A stretch of DNA of 6,340 bases from Clostridia bacterium (GTDB lineage Bacteria; Bacillota; Clostridia; Oscillospirales; CAG-272): contig JAGBXH010000364.1 of assembly GCA_017629395.1 (NCBI GenBank), forward strand, positions 1-6,340, given 5' to 3'. Positions 1-5,433 of this stretch are shown here, one piece after another. The first letter of the stretch is position 1; every line of letters begins with the position of its first letter. Below the pieces are notes generated by a model. It was not told the DNA's origin. It made no database searches and worked only from the letters and a program-made list of their open reading frames with translations. Both the position numbers and the translations under genes were made by a program.

Positions 1-378
1 GAAAAGCGCGTTATATACCTGCGCGCGGCGCGCGTTCATAACGGGGCAAATAATGCCGTTAAAATATCTTAAATTATACGCAAGAGCCTCCAGGGTGGAA
101 ACGCCCGCGCAGGGAATGTTCTTGCCAAACGCAAGTCCCTTGACGGTGGCAACGCCGATGCGCACGCCGGTAAACGAGCCGGGACCGTTGCTGACCGCGA
201 TCAGGTCAAGATCGTCGATCTCCCATTCGGCGCACCCCAGCGCGGATTCGATCATGGGAAGCAGGGTCTGACTATGCGTGTTGCCCGTGTTAAGCGTGTA
301 GTGGGCGACCATGCGAGTGTCCTCGCAAAGTGCCACAGAGCCAACCACGGCGGTGGAATCGAGTGCCAAAATCTTCAT
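1..378 (-). CDS. tsaB: tRNA t6A37 biosynthesis protein TsaB (3' end cut off by window)
   Basis: TsaB is an ASKHA-fold, kinase-inactive partner of TsaD. With TsaD and TsaE it transfers the threonylcarbamoyl group from threonylcarbamoyl-AMP to A37 of ANN-decoding tRNAs in the cytoplasm. The first 126 residues are visible, against about 220-240 for the family, so roughly the C-terminal half lies off the left edge. Seen in the translation: the N-terminal strand MKILALDST, the motif THSQTLLPMI near residues 36-45, the family hallmark GPGSFTGVRIGVATVKGLAF at about 65-84, VSTLEALAYN at about 91-100, and MNARRAQVYNALF at the edge. Many family members have DARR where this one has NARR. The ATG is 3 nt after the tsaE stop. 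The site AGAAAGGA, inside the last tsaE codons, ends 8 nt before it, so translation is probably coupled. The family identification is secure; only the truncation limits the call. Confidence 0.95.
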   Translation of the reverse strand, partial: MKILALDSTAVVGSVALCEDTRMVAHYTLNTGNTHSQTLLPMIESALGCAEWEIDDLDLIAVSNGPGSFTGVRIGVATVKGLAFGKNIPCAGVSTLEALAYNLRYFNGIICPVMNARRAQVYNALF

Positions 379-381
379 CTG

Positions 382-846
382 TCAGATCCTTTCTATGCGT
401 ATCTCGCGGCTGTCGGGAGTATCCGCGTTATTTTTGGTAATGATGACGCGCAGATAGTGAAGAGGGAGCGCGTAAGGGATCTTTTCGCACCATTCCGCAA
501 TGCAAATGCCGCGGTCGGGGTAATCGTCAAAGCCCATGGAGTACAGGTCGTCCTCCGAGTCAATGCGGTACATGTCAAAGTGGAACAGCGAGGTCTTGGT
601 TGCCTTATTTCTGTATTCGTTGACCAAGGTAAAGGTGGGGGAGCGCACAAGGCTCTCGGGTGAGAGCACCGACGCAAAGCCGCGCGTAAAGGCGGTCTTA
701 CCCACGCCAAGGTCACCGTAAAGGGCAACGAAACGGGGCAGCGTTTTATCTGTCATCATGGCGTTTGCAAGAGCTGCACCCACCTCTTCGGTTTCGGTCG
801 GGGAGAGCGTCTGCATGCAAAGGGGAAAAGTAAAGTCTTTATTCAT
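382..846 (-). CDS. tsaE: tRNA t6A37 biosynthesis ATPase TsaE
   Basis: TsaE is a small P-loop ATPase that binds the TsaB-TsaD complex and is required for multiple-turnover synthesis of t6A37 in bacterial tRNAs. The protein is 154 residues, normal for the family. Visible motifs are the Walker A GDLGVGKT at residues 44-51, the family motif SPTFTLVNEY at 69-78, FHFDMYRI at 88-95 and IAEWCEKI at 116-123. The start is chosen at the second of two in-frame ATGs (846). The only ribosome binding site, ACAGGA, ends 7 nt before it but only 1 nt before the upstream ATG at 852, which would add just two residues (Met-Tyr). This is the first gene of its unit, about 27 nt downstream of the predicted transcription start, and it is followed directly by tsaB. 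In many bacteria tsaE, tsaB, rimI and sometimes tsaD are neighbours, so rimI or tsaD may follow beyond the left edge. Confidence 0.95.
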   Translation of the reverse strand: MNKDFTFPLCMQTLSPTETEEVGAALANAMMTDKTLPRFVALYGDLGVGKTAFTRGFASVLSPESLVRSPTFTLVNEYRNKATKTSLFHFDMYRIDSEDDLYSMGFDDYPDRGICIAEWCEKIPYALPLHYLRVIITKNNADTPDSREIRIERI

Positions 847-853
847 ATACATA

Positions 854-859
854 TCCTGT
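854..859 (-). promoter_or_regulatory. Ribosome binding site that decides the tsaE start
   Basis: ACAGGA on the minus strand is the only Shine-Dalgarno-like match before tsaE. It is 7 nt from the ATG at 846 and 1 nt from the ATG at 852, so it supports the downstream start. It is clearly weaker than the AGAAAGGA sites in front of the other four genes whose starts are visible. Confidence 0.6.
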
Positions 860-879
860 CAAAACACTTATTCAAACTA

Positions 880-908
880 ATTATAACACAAAAAGCCCTT
901 ATTGTAAA
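880..908 (-). promoter_or_regulatory. Sigma-A type promoter for tsaE-tsaB
   Basis: On the minus strand a -35 element TTTACA (908-903, five of six consensus bases) is followed by a 17-nt spacer and a perfect -10 TATAAT (885-880). A TG dinucleotide at 888-887 makes it an extended -10 (TGTTATAAT). The predicted start is near G873, giving a leader of about 27 nt to the tsaE ATG at 846. The elements fall inside and just after the terminator hairpin of the upstream unit. This is inferred from consensus alone, but spacing, hexamers and position relative to the gene all agree. Confidence 0.75.
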
Positions 909-918
909 GGGCTTTTTG
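889..918 (-). terminator. Rho-independent terminator of the pheST-ABC-DUF896 unit
   Basis: A perfect 12-bp stem (918-907 paired with 900-889, CAAAAAGCCCTT with AAGGGCTTTTTG) closes a 6-nt loop. On the minus strand it is followed by the U-rich run TTTTTGTGTT, part of which lies in the stem. It starts 18 nt after the stop codon of the DUF896 gene. The A-rich side makes the hairpin near-symmetrical, so it could also stop plus-strand transcripts, but no plus-strand gene ends here. Confidence 0.88.
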
Positions 919-936
919 ATATTGAATATGAGTTTT

Positions 937-1164
937 TTACTTTTTATCCGCATCGGACTTGGGTCTGTCCGCAACCTGCTCGCGTGTGCCGTCGGGGCGC
1001 ACGATAACCGTATTATCCAAAATACCGGTCATGGATGCGCGGAACTCGCGGATATATTCGGTGCGAAGAGCCGCTCTTTCTTCAAGCTCCGCGTCTGTCA
1101 GCTGTTCGCCTCTCTTGACCTTTGCCGCAAGCTCATTGATGCGGTTAAGCTTTTCTTTTTCCAT
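937..1164 (-). CDS. DUF896 (UPF0291, YnzC-like) small protein
   Basis: A 75-residue, highly charged, cytoplasmic protein of the DUF896/UPF0291 family, typified by Bacillus subtilis YnzC, which is encoded next to the SOS-induced yneA. The biochemical function of the family is not established. Seen in the sequence: the N-terminal RINELAAKVKRG (residues 8-19), then LTDAELEERAALRTEYIREF (22-41) and FRASM (41-45), which match the family's conserved helical hairpin. A short segment ILDNTVIVRPDGT follows, then a Lys/Asp-rich, probably disordered tail. There is no signal peptide or membrane segment. The ATG is preceded by AGAAAGGAA, 7 nt away, which abuts the stop codon of the ABC exporter gene. It is therefore the last gene of the pheST unit, and the terminator begins 18 nt after its stop. 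No LexA-like box is visible in front of it, so SOS control is not supported here. Confidence 0.88.
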   Translation of the reverse strand: MEKEKLNRINELAAKVKRGEQLTDAELEERAALRTEYIREFRASMTGILDNTVIVRPDGTREQVADRPKSDADKK

Positions 1165-1178
1165 AGTGAATTCCTTTC

Positions 1179-2951
1179 TCAGTCAGCGGTATAGAGCTTA
1201 TAGAGATCCGCGTACATGCCGCCCTTTTCGGTCAGCTCCTTGTGCGTGCCCTCCTCCACAATACCGTCGGACGTCAGCACCACAATGCGGTCTGCGTTCT
1301 TAATGGTGGTCAGACGGTGGGCAATGGTAATGGTGGTTCTGCCCACGGTCAGCTTCTCAATGGATTTCTGCACCAGTCGCTCGCTTTCGTTGTCAAGCGC
1401 GCTGGTCGCCTCATCCAAGATCAGCACGGGCGGGTTCTTTAAGAACACGCGCGCGATGGATACGCGCTGACGCTGACCGCCGGAGAGCTTGAGTCCGCGC
1501 TCGCCCACGTAGGTGTTATAGCGATCGGGCAGCTGATTGATAAATTCGTCCGCACCCGCAAGGCGTGCTGCTGCCTCGATCTCCTCGTCGGTGGCGTCGG
1601 GCTTGCCGTATGCAATGTTATCGCGGATGGTACCCGAGAACAGATATACGTTTTGCTGCACGATACCGATATTCTGGCGCAGCGAACGCATGGTCACGTC
1701 CTGAATGTTCTGACCGTCAATCAAAATCTGACCGCCCTGCAGCTCGTAAAAGCGGGGAATGAGTGAGCACAGCGTGGTCTTACCGCAGCCGGAAGGACCG
1801 ACAAGTGCCACGTTTTCACCTGCGCGCACGTGCAGAGAAAGCTCGCTGAGCACGTTTTGCACCTTGTCCTCCTCATAGCGGAAGGTGACCTTGTCCAGCA
1901 CAATGTCGCCACGGACGTTTTCCAAAATCTTGGCACCGGGCTTGTCCTGAATGTCGGGGACTACGTCTAGAATCTCGGAGAAACGCTCAATACCCGTCAT
2001 GCCGCGCTGGAACTGCTCGGTAAACTCCACGATGCGGCGCACCGAGGTAAACAGCGTGGAAACGTACATCAAAAACGCGATATAGTCGGCGGCGTCGAGC
2101 TGAATTACGGGGTTTTTTGCGATCAAAAGCAACGCACCAACGACCACGACCACGATATAGAGCAGACCCTCGAAAAAGCGTGTGGACGCCTGGAACATGC
2201 CCATGTACTTGTACATCGTGCCCTTGATGCCAAGGAATTTGTGGTTGCCCTCGTGGAACTTTCTGATTTCCGTGCCCTCGTTGGCAAACGCCTTGACCTC
2301 GTGAATACCCAGCAGGCTATCCTCAACCTGCGAGTTGAGCTCACCTACCTGCACGCGTGACTGGCGGAAGGCTTCCTTCATCTTGCCGTTAAAGGAGATC
2401 AGCACTAAGATCATGACGGGGATCATGGCAAAGGTGATCAGCGCAAGAACGGGGTTGATGACCAGCAGAATGACGAATGAGCCCAAGATCTTAACGCCCG
2501 CGATGAAAAATTCCTCGGGGCAATGGTGTGCAAATTCCGTAATGTCGAACAGGTCGCTGGTAGTACGCGACATCAGCGTACCTACCTTGGTGTTATCAAA
2601 GTAGGAAAAGCTGAGCTTTTGCAAATGTCCAAACAGATCGCGGCGCATGTCGGTCTCCATTTTCGCACCGATGATGTGTCCGCGGTTTGCCATATAGTAG
2701 TAGGCAATGGTATCGATCAGACGCATGGCAAGATATACGCCGCCAAAGGTCAGGATCATGGTGACCGTCAGCGAAATGGGTTCCTCTTGCGCAGCACCCG
2801 TGATTTTTCTTACGATCAGCGGCAACGCCAGCTCGCACATGGTGGTCAGAGCCGCGCAGCAAAGATCAAAGATGATGTCCTTGGTGTAAGGCTTATAGTA
2901 GGGAAGAAACCGCTTGATCGGGTGTGTCTTTTTGGTTTTGTTTTTCGCCAT
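1179..2951 (-). CDS. ABC exporter half-transporter (permease fused to ATPase)
   Basis: A 590-residue type IV ABC exporter (MsbA/BmrA-like) with its permease and ATPase in one chain, expected to work as a dimer in the cytoplasmic membrane. The transmembrane domain covers about residues 20-310, with hydrophobic segments near 26-49, 62-85, 148-166, 168-186, 262-279 and 288-306. The ATPase domain covers about 345-588. It has the A-loop Tyr359, Walker A GPSGCGKT (385-392), Q-loop VQQNVYLF (431-438), signature LSGGQ (489-493), Walker B VLILD with catalytic Glu514, D-loop SALD (517-520) and H-loop His545. Every catalytic motif is intact, so it should hydrolyse ATP. The lysine-rich N-terminus is not a cleavable signal. 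The start is supported by AGAAAGGAG, 8 nt from the ATG. The gene follows pheT after 62 nt containing a strong hairpin, and the DUF896 gene follows after 14 nt. No paired second half-transporter is seen, which favours a homodimer. The substrate (drug, lipid or peptide) cannot be inferred. Confidence 0.93.
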   Translation of the reverse strand: MAKNKTKKTHPIKRFLPYYKPYTKDIIFDLCCAALTTMCELALPLIVRKITGAAQEEPISLTVTMILTFGGVYLAMRLIDTIAYYYMANRGHIIGAKMETDMRRDLFGHLQKLSFSYFDNTKVGTLMSRTTSDLFDITEFAHHCPEEFFIAGVKILGSFVILLVINPVLALITFAMIPVMILVLISFNGKMKEAFRQSRVQVGELNSQVEDSLLGIHEVKAFANEGTEIRKFHEGNHKFLGIKGTMYKYMGMFQASTRFFEGLLYIVVVVVGALLLIAKNPVIQLDAADYIAFLMYVSTLFTSVRRIVEFTEQFQRGMTGIERFSEILDVVPDIQDKPGAKILENVRGDIVLDKVTFRYEEDKVQNVLSELSLHVRAGENVALVGPSGCGKTTLCSLIPRFYELQGGQILIDGQNIQDVTMRSLRQNIGIVQQNVYLFSGTIRDNIAYGKPDATDEEIEAAARLAGADEFINQLPDRYNTYVGERGLKLSGGQRQRVSIARVFLKNPPVLILDEATSALDNESERLVQKSIEKLTVGRTTITIAHRLTTIKNADRIVVLTSDGIVEEGTHKELTEKGGMYADLYKLYTAD

Positions 2952-2976
2952 GACACAAGCTCCTTTCTGTGTGTTG

Positions 2977-3001
2977 GGGGCTGTTGCATGGCAACAGCCC
3001 C
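2977..3001 (-). other. Intergenic hairpin between pheT and the ABC exporter, no U-tract
   Basis: A perfect 11-bp inverted repeat with a 3-nt loop. On the minus strand it reads GGGGCTGTTGC, CAT, GCAACAGCCCC. It starts 12 nt after the pheT stop and ends 10 nt before the AGAAAGGAG site of the ABC gene. The next bases are CAACACAC, with no run of U, so it is not a canonical intrinsic terminator in either direction. It may protect the pheST 3' end from exonucleases, cause partial termination or pausing, or be a copy of a dispersed palindrome. The structure is certain from the sequence; the role is inference. Confidence 0.7.
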
Positions 3002-3013
3002 TCGGATATGACT

Positions 3014-5416
3014 TTAAGCGCGAAGCGCAATACCCAGCTTGAACTTGAGGTCGTTTACGATCTTCTTGGAGATCTTGTCAGCCTCCTCAACGGTCAGGGT
3101 GCGGTCAGCGGCACGCAGCGTGACGCGGAATGCGACGCTCTTGTTGCCTGCACCCAGCTTTTCGCCGCGGAAGATATCGAACAGCTCGACCTTTTCTACC
3201 AGAGCACCGCCTGCCTTGGCGATCACGTTCATGATCTTGCCAACCTCCAGCTCCTCAGCGCAAACGAACGCGTAGTCGCGGGTTGCAGCGGGGAACTTGG
3301 GCAGGGGCTTGTAGTCGGGCTCGGTGTTGGAAACCTCGAACAGCGCGTCAAAGTCGATCTCTGCGCAAAGAACGGGGATGCTCATGCCGTAATTGTCAGC
3401 TACAACGGGGTGGATCTGACCGAATACTGCAAGATACTTACCGTCGGCAGTGGTAACAGTTGCGCATCTGCCGGGGTGGTAAGAGGGATTTTCGGTGCAA
3501 GAAGTATACTGTGCACCCTTTACGCCTGCCATCTTGAGCAGGTTTTCAACAGCACCCTTCATGTCGTAGAAGTCCGCATCGCCGTACATACCAACGGTTA
3601 CTACCGTCTTTTCCTCGGGCAGGTTTGCGGGATTTTCGTCGGGCAGATAAATGGTAGCCATTTCAAACAGACGCACGTTCTGATTGGAGAAGTTATTGTT
3701 TCTCTGCAGAACTTCCATCAAAGAGGGCAGCGCGGTGGTACGCATGACGCTGGTGTCCTCACCAAGCGGGTTGGAGATGACGACCGAGGTGCGCAGAGAG
3801 CTGTCAGCAGGCAGCGCGATGGCGTCGTAGTACTTGGGGCTGATGAAGGAGAAGGTCTGGATCTGCGAGATACCCATGCCGTACATCAGCTGCTCGGTAG
3901 CCACAAACAGCTTCTGCTTGGGGGTACGCATGCCCTGCGTGGTTTCTGCCTTGATGCAGGAGGAGGGAATCTTGTCATAGCCCCAGATACGCACGATCTC
4001 TTCTGCAATATCCTGCATGCAGCCAAGGTCGGAACGGAAGGAGGGCACGTAAATGTTGCCGTTCTCTACGCGGCACTCCAAGGTGGCGAGAATGTCGATC
4101 ATGGTCTGCTCGTCGATCTCGGTGCCAAGGAACTTGTTATACTTTTCGGGGGTGAAGGGCAGTACGACCTGCTCCTTCTTGCCGGGGTAAACGTCGATCA
4201 AGCCGTCCACCACGTCACCTGCACCCAGCGCCTCAACCAGCTGGCATGCGCGCATCAAGCCGGGCAGGCAGTTTTCGGGGTCAAGACCCTTTTCAAAGCG
4301 TGCGGAGGACTCGGTTCTCATGCCGTTCTTCTTTGCGGTCACGCGCGTGTCGGGACCGGAGAAGCAAGCGGACTCGAATACAACGGTCATGGTGTCGTTC
4401 TCAATTTCGCTGTTCAGACCACCCATAACGCCTGCCAGTGCGCAAGCCTTGTTTTGGTCTGCGATGACCAGCATGGAGGAATCCAGGGTGTGGCTGACGT
4501 TGTCAAGAGATACGAATACCTCACCGTCGCCGGCGCGGCGTACGTTGATTGCCTTGCCCTCGATCTGCTTGTAATCGAACGCGTGCATGGGCTGACCGTA
4601 CTCCAGCATGACGTAGTTGGTAATGTCAACGATATTGTTGATGGGGCGCACACCTGCTGCACGCAGACGTCTGCGCATCCATACGGGAGAGGGCGCGATC
4701 TTGACGTTCTTGACTACCTTTGCAGCGTAGCGGTAGCAAAGCTCGGGTGCGCTGATGCCTACGGAGAGGTAGTTGTCAATGCTGTCACCGTCCTGCGTAC
4801 CCTTGACGGAAACGGGAGGAATGTGCCACTCAAGATCCATGGAAGCAGCGGTCTCGCGGGCAAGACCGATCACGGACAGACAGTCGGGGCGGTTGGAGGT
4901 GATCTCAAACTCAACCACGGTGTCGCGGATCATTTCACAGTCGCAAATATCCTGGCCGAGATATGCTTCGTAGCTCTCGGGCAGAATCCAGATGCCGTTT
5001 TCCTCAACACCGGGGCAGTCGTTGGCGGTCAAGCCCAGCTCTGCAAACGAGCACATCATACCGTTGGAGTCAATGCCGCGCAGCTTGCCTGCCTTGATCT
5101 GCTTGCCCTCAGCCACGGTTGCGGGAGCAACTGCTGCGGGAACGATCGCGCCAACGAATACGTTCTGCGCGCCGGTAACGATCTGAATGGGTGCGTCAGC
5201 ACCGATCTCGATCTGGCAGATCCACAGGTGATCGGAGTCGGGGTGGTGCTCCATTTGAAGCACCTTACCGATGCGAACGTTAGAAATTTCCTCTGCGAGT
5301 ACCTCAAAGCCCTCTACCTTGGAGCCGGTATCGGTCATGCGGTCGCAGTATTTCTTGGTGTCCGTAATCTTGTCTGTATCAATATACTCGTGAAGCCAAT
5401 TAAAAGAAAGATTCAT
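3014..5416 (-). CDS. pheT: Phenylalanine--tRNA ligase beta subunit
   Basis: PheT pairs with PheS as an (alpha-beta)2 enzyme that charges tRNA-Phe. The beta subunit binds the tRNA and edits mischarged Tyr-tRNA-Phe. At 800 residues it is full length for a bacterial PheT. Domains in order: B1, then an EMAP-like OB-fold tRNA-binding insertion at about 40-150 (NVRIGKVLQMEHHPDSDHLW, TGAQNV, GIDSNGMMCS); the B3/B4 editing domain at about 210-400, introduced by SNRPDCLSVIGLARE (174-188) and carrying NIVDITNYVMLEYGQPMHAFD (261-281) and RTESSARFEKGLDP (367-380); B5 at about 405-480, ending in IAEEIVRIWGYDKIP; the catalytic-like core at about 490-695; and a C-terminal FDX-ACB anticodon-binding domain at about 705-800 (PKFPAATRDYAF, VELFDIFRG). 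The ATG is 9 nt from a strong AAAGGAG and 17 nt from the pheS stop, so both subunits are made from one mRNA. The gene uses no TTA, CTA or TCA codon, which leaves a long chance-open frame on the opposite strand. Confidence 0.98.
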   Translation of the reverse strand: MNLSFNWLHEYIDTDKITDTKKYCDRMTDTGSKVEGFEVLAEEISNVRIGKVLQMEHHPDSDHLWICQIEIGADAPIQIVTGAQNVFVGAIVPAAVAPATVAEGKQIKAGKLRGIDSNGMMCSFAELGLTANDCPGVEENGIWILPESYEAYLGQDICDCEMIRDTVVEFEITSNRPDCLSVIGLARETAASMDLEWHIPPVSVKGTQDGDSIDNYLSVGISAPELCYRYAAKVVKNVKIAPSPVWMRRRLRAAGVRPINNIVDITNYVMLEYGQPMHAFDYKQIEGKAINVRRAGDGEVFVSLDNVSHTLDSSMLVIADQNKACALAGVMGGLNSEIENDTMTVVFESACFSGPDTRVTAKKNGMRTESSARFEKGLDPENCLPGLMRACQLVEALGAGDVVDGLIDVYPGKKEQVVLPFTPEKYNKFLGTEIDEQTMIDILATLECRVENGNIYVPSFRSDLGCMQDIAEEIVRIWGYDKIPSSCIKAETTQGMRTPKQKLFVATEQLMYGMGISQIQTFSFISPKYYDAIALPADSSLRTSVVISNPLGEDTSVMRTTALPSLMEVLQRNNNFSNQNVRLFEMATIYLPDENPANLPEEKTVVTVGMYGDADFYDMKGAVENLLKMAGVKGAQYTSCTENPSYHPGRCATVTTADGKYLAVFGQIHPVVADNYGMSIPVLCAEIDFDALFEVSNTEPDYKPLPKFPAATRDYAFVCAEELEVGKIMNVIAKAGGALVEKVELFDIFRGEKLGAGNKSVAFRVTLRAADRTLTVEEADKISKKIVNDLKFKLGIALRA

Positions 5417-5433
5417 ATCTTCGCTCTCCTTTC

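Noticed and set aside
274..663. Plus-strand 129-codon frame overlapping tsaB and tsaE
   Set aside because: It is antisense to two genes with clear family motifs and shows no domain or ribosome binding site of its own.
857..862. Minus-strand TTGACA, a perfect -35 hexamer, as the tsaE promoter
   Set aside because: A -10 at normal spacing would fall inside the tsaE coding region at about 834-839, where the sequence is AAGACT. The TTTACA/TATAAT pair upstream fits much better.
889..918. Terminator for a plus-strand gene
   Set aside because: The hairpin is nearly symmetrical, but no credible plus-strand gene ends before it. Plus-strand frames there are antisense shadows of tsaE and tsaB.
2977..3001. 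Intrinsic terminator after pheT
   Set aside because: The stem is strong, but neither strand has a U-run after it, and the ABC gene has no visible promoter of its own in the remaining gap.
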